Shown here piece after piece: positions 26,887 through 35,481 of a DNA stretch of 64,000 nucleotides (positions are counted from its first letter, which is position 1; each line of letters opens with the position of its first letter). The notes under the pieces are model-generated. The model worked only from the letters and a program-made list of their open reading frames with translations. It made no database searches and was not told the origin of the DNA. The stretch lies in NCBI RefSeq assembly GCF_020091405.1, contig NZ_CP081903.1, positions 6,386,501 to 6,450,500 on the forward strand, given 5' to 3'. Origin of the DNA: Bacteroides cellulosilyticus. GTDB lineage: Bacteria > Bacteroidota > Bacteroidia > Bacteroidales > Bacteroidaceae. A program made the translations under genes and the position numbers.

Positions 26887-26974
26887 ACAATGCTTGTTTT
26901 AGGATAAAACTATGCTTGTTATGTACCAAAACATTGCTTGTTATGCATCGAAACATTACTTGTTATGCAAACGA
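26887..26974. repeat. 22-bp tandem array, four units
   Basis: Four imperfect units of exactly 22 bp (starts 26887, 26909, 26931, 26953) share the core GCTTGTTATG. They fill most of the gap between the DUF2520 stop and the KdsC-like start; the last unit runs 19 bp into the DUF2520 gene and supplies its final codons and stop. Confidence 0.85.
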
Positions 26975-27750
26975 TGTATATTCTCGCTCACAAGCTGATA
27001 CAATTCCTGCATCTCCGGTTCATCAGCAAGCATCTCCAGATGCTTATTGATTACATTTTCATCATAACGTACAGCCGGACCTGTCTGAGCCTGCTTCGGT
27101 TCCAGTTCATGCACTTTACGGGCTGTTTCATCAATCAAGGGTAACATCGCATCGAATGGAAGATTATATTTCTTCAATAATTCAGCCGCCAGAGCATACA
27201 TGTGATTCGTAAAATTACAAGTGAACACAGCTGCCAGATGCAGGCTTCTACGCTGCTCAGAGGTAGCTTCATACACCTTTTCCGAAAGGACAGAAGCAAT
27301 TGCCTTCAACAATTCCGTATCTTCGGATGAATTACTCTCTATGAAGAAAGGAATCGTACGGAAATCCACCTCGCGCTGTTTGCTGAAAGTCTGCATAGGA
27401 TAAAACACACCGTAACGCGAAGTTTTTCCTTCCCAAATGCTCATCGGAATGCTTCCGGCTGTATGTACCAGCAAAGCATCTTCCTTCCCGGCAACAATCT
27501 CGGGTAATAGTTCCACGAAAGCAGCATCCTTCAAAGAGACAATATAGAGCCGGGCATCTCTGGATACTTCCGAAAGTTCAGTCGTATATTCCGCCTCTAT
27601 CGCTTGAGCCAAGGCACATGCAGCCTCTTTTGTACGGCTGTAGACCTGTACTATACGAAAACCATTTTGATATAAAGCCTTGGCCAGATTCGTTGCGAGG
27701 TTTCCGGCACCGATAAAGACTACCGGCGTATCTTGTACACTCCTTTTCAT
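26956..27750 (-). CDS. DUF2520 / Rossmann-like dehydrogenase-fold protein
   Basis: The start at 27750 (MKRSVQDTPVVFIGAGNLATNLA) overlaps the upstream membrane-protein stop by 4 bp; a longer in-frame start at 27864 would lie deep inside that gene. The 264-residue protein has an N-terminal Rossmann fold with GAGNLA and a C-terminal helical DUF2520 domain (CNFTNHMYALAAELL onward). It resembles pyrroline-5-carboxylate or 6-phosphogluconate-type dehydrogenases, but its substrate is unknown. Its C-terminal codons lie in the last unit of the 22-bp array. Confidence 0.85.
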   Translation of the reverse strand: MKRSVQDTPVVFIGAGNLATNLAKALYQNGFRIVQVYSRTKEAACALAQAIEAEYTTELSEVSRDARLYIVSLKDAAFVELLPEIVAGKEDALLVHTAGSIPMSIWEGKTSRYGVFYPMQTFSKQREVDFRTIPFFIESNSSEDTELLKAIASVLSEKVYEATSEQRRSLHLAAVFTCNFTNHMYALAAELLKKYNLPFDAMLPLIDETARKVHELEPKQAQTGPAVRYDENVINKHLEMLADEPEMQELYQLVSENIHRLHNK

Positions 27751-28082
27751 CTTGTAGCCAGCCAATATAGAATAATTCCGAGAACCAGCAAAGCCACAGG
27801 TAACAGATAGGCAGACATCGTGCCGAGCAATGCCGTTATCAATCCGAAATTCAGTATCAGCCACAGCCCAATCAACACCAGCCCCACTGATTTATCACGC
27901 TTGAAGATGAGAAATATCACCGCCGTATAAAGCAGAAAATTATCCTTATTCATCACCCACGGCAGACCAATACTTGAGAAATGTATCAATTTGTCCACCA
28001 GATAAAGTATACCGAAAACAATCAACGTAACCGCTGTGGCCCTGTAAGTATCGCGGTTATTGTTTGCTTTTGCTGCACCCAC
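27747..28082 (-). CDS. Small integral membrane protein
   Basis: The 111-residue protein has three or four hydrophobic segments (about 17-32, 45-60, 65-80 and 88-108), with little outside the membrane. I do not recognise a family with confidence; it resembles short LiaF/DUF-type membrane proteins without their soluble domains. It begins 2 bp after the nitroreductase stop and overlaps the DUF2520 gene by 4 bp, so the three genes form a tight operon. Confidence 0.72.
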   Translation of the reverse strand: MGAAKANNNRDTYRATAVTLIVFGILYLVDKLIHFSSIGLPWVMNKDNFLLYTAVIFLIFKRDKSVGLVLIGLWLILNFGLITALLGTMSAYLLPVALLVLGIILYWLATR

Positions 28083-28084
28083 CG

Positions 28085-28621
28085 TTACTTTCCTCCGTAT
28101 TTATTGATATGAACTTTTTCCCATTGCAGATGTTCTTCACTGAAAGGCTTACGTTCCATGCCTTTGTGTCCGATAGCAACGACACTGAGCACTTGCAGTT
28201 GTAAGGGAATATCGAGCACTTCGCGTACATATTCATCGGACGGCATACCGGAAGCGGTGAAACGTTCGCGCACCTGCACCCAGCAACTGCCTAAGCCCAT
28301 ATCTTCTGCCTGTAATTGTATAATAATCGAAGCAATGGAAGCATCTTCAATCCACACATCACTCACTAACGGATCAGCCGTTACTACAATTGCCAACGGT
28401 GCATCAGCAATAAATTGCGACGCTTGCGCCTTGCAATGTGATAGTTTTTCAAGCAACTCCTTATCGTCCACCATAATAAACTGCCATGCATTTGTCCGCT
28501 TGGAAGTGGGTGACATCAGCGCAGCTTTCATCAGGGTAACCACCTCTTCCTGCGTCAACTCTTCATCCGTAAATTTCCGCATACTGCGGCGAACTTTTAG
28601 CAATTCACTGAAATTTTCCAT
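28085..28621 (-). CDS. Nitroreductase family protein
   Basis: The 178-residue FMN-dependent oxidoreductase has the opening RRSMRKFTDEELTQEEV, the FMN-contact block SPTSKRTNAWQFIMV and the GLGSCWVQVRER motif. This fits the short, single-domain nitroreductase branch. The physiological substrate is unknown. The -7 element at 28735-28742 implies a 5' leader of about 100 nt that contains the 28640-28717 inverted repeat. It is the first gene of a five-gene transcript. Confidence 0.9.
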   Translation of the reverse strand: MENFSELLKVRRSMRKFTDEELTQEEVVTLMKAALMSPTSKRTNAWQFIMVDDKELLEKLSHCKAQASQFIADAPLAIVVTADPLVSDVWIEDASIASIIIQLQAEDMGLGSCWVQVRERFTASGMPSDEYVREVLDIPLQLQVLSVVAIGHKGMERKPFSEEHLQWEKVHINKYGGK

Positions 28622-28639
28622 ATATCATATTTTATTAGT

Positions 28640-28717
28640 TACGAGCTACAAGCTACGGGCTACGAGTGCCATTCGGTATAATAGCGCAGCTACTCGTAGC
28701 TTGTAGCCCGTAGCTAA
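28640..28717. repeat. 7-bp-period inverted repeat in a divergent promoter region
   Basis: On the left, four 7-bp units (TACGAGC, TACAAGC, TACGGGC, TACGAGT) run from 28640. On the right, the complementary units (ACTCGTA, GCTTGTA, GCCCGTA) run from 28692. The arms form an imperfect hairpin of nearly 30 bp inside the predicted leader of the nitroreductase mRNA. Confidence 0.8.
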
Positions 28718-28734
28718 ATTATCGTTTAAGAATG

Positions 28735-28742
28735 CAAAGATA
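28735..28742 (-). promoter_or_regulatory. -7 promoter element for the nitroreductase operon
   Basis: The minus strand reads TATCTTTG, an exact TAnnTTTG match. It is 113 bp upstream of the start and faces a second -7 element on the plus strand 13 bp away. Confidence 0.55.
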
Positions 28743-28755
28743 CAAGATTATTTTC

Positions 28756-28763
28756 TAAATTTG
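28756..28763 (+). promoter_or_regulatory. -7 promoter element directly before the GNAT gene
   Basis: TAAATTTG matches TAnnTTTG and ends 6 bp before the ATG at 28770, so transcription would begin at or next to the start codon (leaderless mRNA). Confidence 0.5.
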
Positions 28764-28769
28764 CAGTCA

Positions 28770-29753
28770 ATGCCTTTGAAACTGACGACATATTACCACG
28801 GGAGTGACATCCCGGAACTGCCGGGCAATAATACATTTCACTCCATCGAGTTGTTTCATATCTACGAAGCAACCCCGGGTTATACGCCCCTTCTCATTGT
28901 TGCATCAGAAGCCGAAAAGCCTGTCGCCAAGCTATTGGCAGCAGTACGAAAGAGTGTCCGTCTGTTCCCGCCCGCCATTATCAAGCGATGTGAGGTTTAT
29001 GGCACAGGAGAGTATTTTGATGAAACTGTTGACAAGGAGTTTGTCTTTGGTGAGATGTTGCAACGGTTAACGGCTGAAGCGTTACGGGAGGCATTCCTTA
29101 TTGAATTCCGTAACCTGGAAAACTCCCTGTTCGGTTATAAATCTTTCCGCAAAAACCATTACTTCGCCATAAACTGGCTACGGGTACGTAATTCATTACA
29201 TAGCATTGAGCATGTAGAAAGCCGCTTCAGTCCCTCGCGCATCCGGCAAGTCAAAAAAGGATTAAAAAATGGTGCAGAAGTAAAGGAAGCTCATACTCCG
29301 GAGGAAGTGCATGCATTCTCCCAGATGCTGCACCATGTCTATTCTTCTAAAATACGCCGTCATTTCCCCAGCAGAGTGTTCTTCCTACGCATGGAAGAAG
29401 AAATGATGAAAGGGGAACAAAGCAAAATATTCATTGTCACTTACAAAGATAAAATAATAGGCGGCAGTGCCTGCATCTATTCCGAAGACAGTGCTTACCT
29501 TTGGTTCTCTGGTGGTATGCGCAAGACGTATGCCCTTCAATACCCGGGTATACTTGCCGTATGGTATGCTCTGTTCGATGCCAAGCAGCGGGGATACCGT
29601 CACCTTGAATTTATGGATGTCGGTCTCCCCTTCCGCAAGCATGGTTACCGCGAATTTGTCTTACGCTTCGGCGGTAAACAAAGCAGTACCCGTCGCTGGT
29701 TTCTTTTCCGCTGGGAGTGGCTGAACAAATTGCTGAATAAGATTTACGAATAG
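28770..29753 (+). CDS. GNAT/FemAB-like acyltransferase
   Basis: The ATG at 28770 gives a 327-residue cytoplasmic protein. The C-terminal half (from about 140) has the GNAT/FemX pattern, with SRIRQVKKGLKNG, KIIGGSACIYSEDSAYLWFSGG and FMDVGLPFRKHGYREFV. The N-terminal half is unassigned. The product probably transfers an acyl or aminoacyl group, but the acceptor is unknown. There is no ribosome-binding site upstream and the -7 element abuts the start, consistent with a leaderless transcript. The end is 2 bp from the convergent debranching-enzyme gene. Confidence 0.8.
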   Translation: MPLKLTTYYHGSDIPELPGNNTFHSIELFHIYEATPGYTPLLIVASEAEKPVAKLLAAVRKSVRLFPPAIIKRCEVYGTGEYFDETVDKEFVFGEMLQRLTAEALREAFLIEFRNLENSLFGYKSFRKNHYFAINWLRVRNSLHSIEHVESRFSPSRIRQVKKGLKNGAEVKEAHTPEEVHAFSQMLHHVYSSKIRRHFPSRVFFLRMEEEMMKGEQSKIFIVTYKDKIIGGSACIYSEDSAYLWFSGGMRKTYALQYPGILAVWYALFDAKQRGYRHLEFMDVGLPFRKHGYREFVLRFGGKQSSTRRWFLFRWEWLNKLLNKIYE

Positions 29754-29755
29754 AA

Positions 29756-32113
29756 TTATTCCACACTCTGATACGTCAACGGCGGATCAAAGTAACGGGA
29801 CATACTCTTCATATTTTCTCTGTAAGAAGGCTTTGCAAAATGAGTATTCATGAAATAATCATCTTGTTGTTTCTTCTGTTCCTGCTTGAGTGCATCCAGT
29901 TCTGCTACGTAATTGGCTGTCTTCTTACCAGAGGCATCAGAGACATCCACTGTCATACGTGCTCCCTCTGTCCTGATACTTACCGAGTGATCTGTTGAAA
30001 CCGGAACATCCAATGTCTGATAAGAATCGATATCCAGTTTGAGAGTTACGGGTGTACCGGTCCATTCATAGCGGTAAGTTCCGCTAGCATCGTTTTTAGC
30101 AATAATCATACGTAATGTACCATCTCCTATATTTACCCGACTATCCACTAGCTTCAATTCAGAAGGAAGCTGCGGATCAATGGTTATGGAATGATTGAGC
30201 ATATCAGGACGGATTCCCAGGAAGTATTGGTTCCACACGCGAATATGCTCGCTATTACTCCACGCCTGCAGGAAAGTTCCACTTCGACGTACCCATGTCT
30301 GTCCGGCACGTGGCCATGCATCCGCATTCTCTGATAAACTACCGACAGCACCTTCCGCAAGTGCCTGGCGGTTCATGTTCCTGAACAAAGTATACGCGAT
30401 GTCAGCTTGTCCGTTTTCTATCATCCGCTGCATGGCCATACCATTATTCCAAAGCCATATCGTGCCATTATGATAAGCATCATCTTTATGATAACGATAC
30501 CATTGCTCATGATAAGGATGGAACTGTTCGTCAGACTGATCGAGTGAAGACACTCCCCACGGATATACCAGACGTTCCCAAACTTCTTTTGTCTCATGCA
30601 TCTTCAAGTCAGGATCAGAAACCAGATCCAACGCATAGATAGCATTGGGGCGGAATTGCGCATCCCCACTTCCATCTGTATTCAGATGATCATAGATTGA
30701 CTGGGCGGCTGTGTCTACAAAATCCTGTTCAAAATTTGAGCGGAGACGCTCCGCGGCAAGATTCCAACGCTGGGCATCTTCTTCACGGTTCATGTAGCGG
30801 GCAAGATCCGAGGCATTCATCAATTGGGTATACCACAATGCCTGCACATCCACAGCACGATTGCCACGTGGTGAACAGGGATACTTGCTTTGACGTTTGG
30901 CATCCATCCAGGTATCTGCGTCCGCATGGGTGAGATACCCTTTTTCGTCCGTATACAAGCGAAGAGAAGCATCCGTAGCAATCTTCACTGAAGGATAAAT
31001 TTCTTTCACGAAGGCGGTGTCACCCGTATATTTCAGATAATCATGCACCTGCATAACGAAACGAGGGGTTCCGTCAGTGGTATTATAAAGAATACCTTCC
31101 AGATTCAAACGATTAGGTACACGTCCGTAAGTAGGAGATGTGGAAATGGTATCCTGATAACGTGCAAATGACGCAAGAATATCACGTGCCGTATCAAACT
31201 GCCCTGTACAAAGCACTGCACCCGGCATAGAAATAAACATATCCCGCCCCCAGAAGTCCGTGAACCAGGGTAAACCGGCATACATACCATAACCACCGTG
31301 CTGATGAGTGATCAACTGATCATTGGTAAGCATAATCCAGGCAAGGGCATGATCCAAAGAATCCAGATTAGTCTTTAAAGGATTATGGTCCAGTAAGGAT
31401 TGAATACGCTGACTACGTGCAGCCAACCACTTCTCTCCTTCTTTACGAAAACCGTCTATTGCTTGCCGGCTATCTTCTTCCGTACCAAAAGCAATCAGGA
31501 AACCACCAGCAGCAACCGGAACAGTTATCAGATTATCTGCAAATTCAATTCCTGCCTCCGCTACGGGTGCTATACGTATTACATTTTCCGGTGACTCTTT
31601 CGTTGTATAGAGTACAGAATTTCCATCCTTCCGTGCATCCACCACATTTTCCCCCATCAGCATGAATGAGATCTGCTTCCCTTGTACACTATCCATACGA
31701 ACATACAACAGCTTCGGTTCATCCACCAGACAGAATGTTTCCACAGCCCTTTCATATCGGCGAACTAATTTGTCAGGATATACCGATATGCGGGCATTTT
31801 CCCGAAGCAATCTTTCTCCATCCACATACAAGCGGTAATCTGCAAAGATACGTTTGGCATAAATATTCCAGCCTGCATACCAATCTCCCCAATCATCCGT
31901 AGAGGTCATTCCATAATAGAAACCTCCGTTTTTGTCTGTATAAGAATATTCACGCGACTGGCCGCCAGGTATGGCAATGCCTAATTCGTGCGTACTTAAC
32001 GGAGACAACTCTTTTACATTTTCACTACAAGCCATCACTAAGAAAGAAGTAGCTGCGAGTAATATACCCGCAGCTTTCTTCGAAAAGCATAAATTCACTT
32101 TGTTGTTGATCAT
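29756..32113 (-). CDS. Amylo-alpha-1,6-glucosidase-like (GH133-type) lipoprotein
   Basis: The 785-residue lipoprotein (LAATSFLVMAC, Cys29) has an N-terminal beta-rich domain and a C-terminal (alpha/alpha)6 glycosidase barrel from about residue 260. The blocks GLPWFTDFWGRDMFISMPG, VPNRLNLEGILYNTTDGTPRF, DADTWMDAK and NGTIWLWNNGMAM are those of glycogen-debranching alpha-1,6-glucosidases. It is likely to hydrolyse alpha-1,6-linked glucose stubs in starch or glycogen. It starts 35 bp after the GH13 amylase stop and shares its transcript, and therefore probably its palindrome-containing promoter. Confidence 0.85.
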   Translation of the reverse strand: MINNKVNLCFSKKAAGILLAATSFLVMACSENVKELSPLSTHELGIAIPGGQSREYSYTDKNGGFYYGMTSTDDWGDWYAGWNIYAKRIFADYRLYVDGERLLRENARISVYPDKLVRRYERAVETFCLVDEPKLLYVRMDSVQGKQISFMLMGENVVDARKDGNSVLYTTKESPENVIRIAPVAEAGIEFADNLITVPVAAGGFLIAFGTEEDSRQAIDGFRKEGEKWLAARSQRIQSLLDHNPLKTNLDSLDHALAWIMLTNDQLITHQHGGYGMYAGLPWFTDFWGRDMFISMPGAVLCTGQFDTARDILASFARYQDTISTSPTYGRVPNRLNLEGILYNTTDGTPRFVMQVHDYLKYTGDTAFVKEIYPSVKIATDASLRLYTDEKGYLTHADADTWMDAKRQSKYPCSPRGNRAVDVQALWYTQLMNASDLARYMNREEDAQRWNLAAERLRSNFEQDFVDTAAQSIYDHLNTDGSGDAQFRPNAIYALDLVSDPDLKMHETKEVWERLVYPWGVSSLDQSDEQFHPYHEQWYRYHKDDAYHNGTIWLWNNGMAMQRMIENGQADIAYTLFRNMNRQALAEGAVGSLSENADAWPRAGQTWVRRSGTFLQAWSNSEHIRVWNQYFLGIRPDMLNHSITIDPQLPSELKLVDSRVNIGDGTLRMIIAKNDASGTYRYEWTGTPVTLKLDIDSYQTLDVPVSTDHSVSIRTEGARMTVDVSDASGKKTANYVAELDALKQEQKKQQDDYFMNTHFAKPSYRENMKSMSRYFDPPLTYQSVE

Positions 32114-32148
32114 ATTTACAGCAACTAACCTATTTTATCGTACCTAAT

Positions 32149-34977
32149 CTATTTCATTATTTTGCAAACCTGCACTCTGCCATCTTCCATATAAACCCGT
32201 GCCATATAATAACCAACGGGCAAAGCAGACAAACCGACAGAAGTACATTTTTCCTGTGTCATCACCAGCATTCCATTCACAGAATATACTTCTATGCGTT
32301 TAGCTTCTCCGGCAGGCAGCACTAAAGTATCTATACCTCTATTGTAATATATTAAAGGTTTTTCGGCATCAGGAGCAGTGGTCTCAATACCTGTCAGAGT
32401 TGGTTTAAAGTTAGTAAAGAGACGGAATTCATGGGCAGGAACAGCAATAGTTTGCGTAGTGCTTGATACACTCAAAGGCTCATTGTCTTTCAGTAACTCA
32501 TACCATGTACCTGTTTCCTGGAAAGTTACAGAAAAGTTCTTATCTGCCAGCGCAAAGTTGCCAACAACTACAAGAGACTTGCCGTCAATGGAAGTAGCCG
32601 ACAAAGTACGTCCATTGTCCCAGTTAGCAGTACCTACTTTCCAGCTAAATGTAGTACTTGAAGCAAACAGTTCAGGATAGGAATGACGTAAATCTAAAAG
32701 AGCAGCATACGTCTCATACAATTTCTTTCGATCAGCATCTTCAAAGTAATCCCAACGTATCGGTTTAGGATCCGTACGATAACCGCCCTGATCATCATAT
32801 TTAGAGCCGTCACTATTGTTGTTTATTGAGAAATCATATCCTAACTCACCAAATTGCCAGATCATCTTCGGTCCGGGTACGGTAAGGAAGAAGGCCGCAT
32901 TAGTGGCTAAACGTTTGGTGCGGGTAGAGAGATTAATATTACTTCCTGTTGCAGGGCTCATTCCGGTATTTGTACTCGTAGTTGATGCTATTACTCCGGA
33001 ATTTCCCCATTTCCAGGCTTTAAACCCTGTACGTTCTTCATCATGACTTTCCATATATCCTACTAAGCTACCAGCAGGCATACCGGATGTCCCTGCAAAC
33101 AAACCAGAAAAATCGGTTTTTGAGCCACTCCATCCCATAGCAGTTTCACAATATGCTTCATTTTTATTACGCCATAGCAAGATGCCTGCATCTCCTAACT
33201 GCTTTTCTTCACTGGTAGCTGCCAAATGTTCAAAAATAACATAAGCACCCGGTTGCCGTTCCTGTACGGCAGCCGACATACGTTTCAGATTGGCAATACG
33301 TGCATTATCCGGTCCATTTGCCCAATCATTCTCTCCATAAGAAGTATTAGAGAACCCTTTCGTAAAGTCATAACGGAAACCGTCAATTTTGTATTCCGAC
33401 ATCCAGAAGCCGGCTACACTATCCACCAAAGCTCGGGTATATTCACTATCATGATTGAAATCATATCCCCATGAAAGACTTGGATTCTTAATATTTGATT
33501 CTTGATTATACCACGGATTATCAGCAGAGGGCCTTCCATCCGCATCTTTATACAAAAGATAGAAAGGAGACTGGCCAAAGCTATGATTCAGCACAAGGTC
33601 GATAATAACAGCCATCCCTTGACCGTGACATTCATCTACAAAAGCTCTTAAATCATTTTTTGTACCGTAATACTTATCTACGGCAAAATAGAATGAAGGA
33701 TTATACCCCCAACTCGTGTTTCCTTCAAACTCATTAACAGGCATCAGTTCGATTGCATTTACTCCCAGATTCTTCAAGTACTCCAGTTTTTCTTTCGCAG
33801 CATTGAAGGTATGTTCCTCGGTAAAGTCACGAATCAGCATTTCGTAAATAACCAACTTTTCAGAAGCAGGGCGCTCAAAGTTCTTCACTTTCCAGTTATA
33901 AGCAGCCTGTCCTGTTTGCAGGACGGAAACAATACCTTCTGCTTTTCCGGTCGGATAGGCTTTCAAATTCGGATATGTCGTACTCTCAATATACTGGTCA
34001 TTCCAAGGGTCCAAAACTTTATCTGTATATGGGTCTGCCACATAAATAGAACCATCTACCAAATATTGGAAAGCATATTCTTCTCCTTTAGTCAATCCTG
34101 AAAGAGTTATCCAGAAATATTCACCGTCTTGTTTCAGTTGATAGTCTGCTTTAGGCATCCAATCATTAAAGTCACCTACCACATATACATACTTTTTACC
34201 CGGAGCCTGCAACACCAAAGTTACTTCCGTATCACTGACATAGTTAATACCGGGACGTACTCCCTTAGGCATCGTTTCCGAAGTACTTGTTCCATTCAGT
34301 ACTGTCACACCTTGTGTAGCGGATTCTGTTTTACCATTAGCAGTAGCCTCTATTTTCAAAGTATAGCTTCCGGCAGTTGAGAATGTATAAGATTGGGAAA
34401 TAGTAGTAGTATTAGTTGCTGTAGCTATTTCGTCCGCATTTACATAAAGTTTCAAATCGGAAGCCGCAGAGGCAGAAGCTTCAATTGTAAAGGGCGTACC
34501 GATAAGTATATTTTCTTTTTCAGCAGGTTTGTCAAAGCGAACGGTTAAGCCAGCGGCATGTACATCTACAAATATATCTTTGCCACCTGTTTCTTTTCCT
34601 TCTTTCGATTTATCGGCACTACGAAACACAAAAGCTAACTGCGTTACAGTTTCACCACTCTTAACGCTATAATATTCACGAATACTGGGAGTTAGCTTTA
34701 ATTGCCATTTATCATTTCCCAGTGAAGTCATTTTATATTTCGCTGAGTTATCTCCCCATGTCGGAGCATATTGCCAAGCTGTGCCCCCAATTGTCACCCC
34801 TGTATGTGCATACACATCACCGGTAAAACCTTTCAGCCCAGCCGTACCTTTCGTTGCATCAAAAATAATGGTGACTTCATCATTCTCCGTCGGGAAAGCC
34901 GGAGTAGTGGTTACTATTTGCGCTTGCATGGCAACCACTGCCAGCAAACAAATAAATAAGGAGTAAAGTCTTCTCAT
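32149..34977 (-). CDS. Multidomain GH13 alpha-amylase with T9SS-like C-terminal domain
   Basis: The 942-residue secreted enzyme has a Sec signal (residues 1-19, AMQAQ), N-terminal beta domains that look starch-associated (20-230), a CBM48-like module (about 245-345) and a GH13 barrel (about 380-800). GH13 regions are visible: VIIDLVLNHSF, the nucleophile Asp in DGFRYDFTKGF, Glu in VIFEHLA, and the final Asp in ESHDEER. The last 75 residues (IEVYSVNGMLVMT, LPVGYYMARVYM) look like a type IX secretion sorting domain. A palindrome TGCAAACGGTTGCA and a -7 element lie upstream. The enzyme should degrade starch-type glucans; no lipobox is present. Confidence 0.9.
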   Translation of the reverse strand: MRRLYSLFICLLAVVAMQAQIVTTTPAFPTENDEVTIIFDATKGTAGLKGFTGDVYAHTGVTIGGTAWQYAPTWGDNSAKYKMTSLGNDKWQLKLTPSIREYYSVKSGETVTQLAFVFRSADKSKEGKETGGKDIFVDVHAAGLTVRFDKPAEKENILIGTPFTIEASASAASDLKLYVNADEIATATNTTTISQSYTFSTAGSYTLKIEATANGKTESATQGVTVLNGTSTSETMPKGVRPGINYVSDTEVTLVLQAPGKKYVYVVGDFNDWMPKADYQLKQDGEYFWITLSGLTKGEEYAFQYLVDGSIYVADPYTDKVLDPWNDQYIESTTYPNLKAYPTGKAEGIVSVLQTGQAAYNWKVKNFERPASEKLVIYEMLIRDFTEEHTFNAAKEKLEYLKNLGVNAIELMPVNEFEGNTSWGYNPSFYFAVDKYYGTKNDLRAFVDECHGQGMAVIIDLVLNHSFGQSPFYLLYKDADGRPSADNPWYNQESNIKNPSLSWGYDFNHDSEYTRALVDSVAGFWMSEYKIDGFRYDFTKGFSNTSYGENDWANGPDNARIANLKRMSAAVQERQPGAYVIFEHLAATSEEKQLGDAGILLWRNKNEAYCETAMGWSGSKTDFSGLFAGTSGMPAGSLVGYMESHDEERTGFKAWKWGNSGVIASTTSTNTGMSPATGSNINLSTRTKRLATNAAFFLTVPGPKMIWQFGELGYDFSINNNSDGSKYDDQGGYRTDPKPIRWDYFEDADRKKLYETYAALLDLRHSYPELFASSTTFSWKVGTANWDNGRTLSATSIDGKSLVVVGNFALADKNFSVTFQETGTWYELLKDNEPLSVSSTTQTIAVPAHEFRLFTNFKPTLTGIETTAPDAEKPLIYYNRGIDTLVLPAGEAKRIEVYSVNGMLVMTQEKCTSVGLSALPVGYYMARVYMEDGRVQVCKIMK

Positions 34978-35004
34978 TCGGTATCAATTTATTGGTTAAT
35001 GGCT

Positions 35005-35012
35005 CAAAAGTA
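35005..35012 (-). promoter_or_regulatory. -7 promoter element for the GH13-GH133 operon
   Basis: The minus strand reads TACTTTTG, a TAnnTTTG match, 27 bp before the amylase start and 54 bp downstream of the palindrome at 35067-35080. Confidence 0.6.
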
Positions 35013-35066
35013 CACCAGTTATCCCGGATTATCAAGTACTTGAAACAGAAGCAGGGAAAGAAGTAG

Positions 35067-35080
35067 TGCAAACGGTTGCA
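35067..35080. promoter_or_regulatory. LacI-like operator TGCAAACGGTTGCA (site 1)
   Basis: A near-perfect palindrome of the LacI-family type (TGCAA, four central bases, TTGCA) lies 90 bp upstream of the amylase start. A second copy with one central base changed lies upstream of susC (51932-51945), at almost the same distance from the -7 element. Confidence 0.68.
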
Positions 35081-35182
35081 TGAATCAAAGCATACATTCC
35101 TGATCAGCTGGTTTCTGTCGGCAAAGATATAACGGACCGGAAATCAGCTTATGGGATTTGGTGGATTTCATCGGTTTTATTA

Positions 35183-35226
35183 GAGAAATATTTTTTTCCA
35201 GTTGGAGAAATATTTTTTCCCAAGTA
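35183..35226. repeat. 22-bp tandem duplication
   Basis: Two adjacent 22-bp units begin with GAGAAATATTTTTT (35183 and 35205). They lie in the 480-bp intergenic stretch 34978-35457, which also contains the operator site, two 12-bp palindromes and a promoter for the remnant at 35482. Confidence 0.7.
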
Positions 35227-35235
35227 AGAAAAAAA

Positions 35236-35269
35236 GCAGAGCTCTGCAAAACTTGCAAACTTGCAAGTT
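35236..35269. promoter_or_regulatory. Two adjacent 12-bp perfect palindromes
   Basis: GCAGAGCTCTGC (35236-35247) and AACTTGCAAGTT (35258-35269) are both perfect palindromes with centres 22 bp apart. They may be protein sites or decayed array units. No function can be named. Confidence 0.45.
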
Positions 35270-35452
35270 GTTACGACCTATGAGCTATGCAGCTTTTAAT
35301 TTTTAATACGATTAAAAAATTATTAATGCAAATAACAAGTTGCAGTCAACTCATTATAGGACGTTATGAATTTTCATTTTGATGTGGTCGCCTTGAAAGA
35401 GAACGGAAAAGAGAAATCAAGCAATAGTTTTGTTATTATGGAGTAGAAACAT

Positions 35453-35460
35453 TATTTTTG
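35453..35460 (+). promoter_or_regulatory. -7 promoter element of the ATPase remnant
   Basis: TATTTTTG matches TAnnTTTG, 21 bp before the Met that opens the remnant at 35482. Confidence 0.45.
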
Positions 35461-35481
35461 TATCACATAATATTTGCAGCT

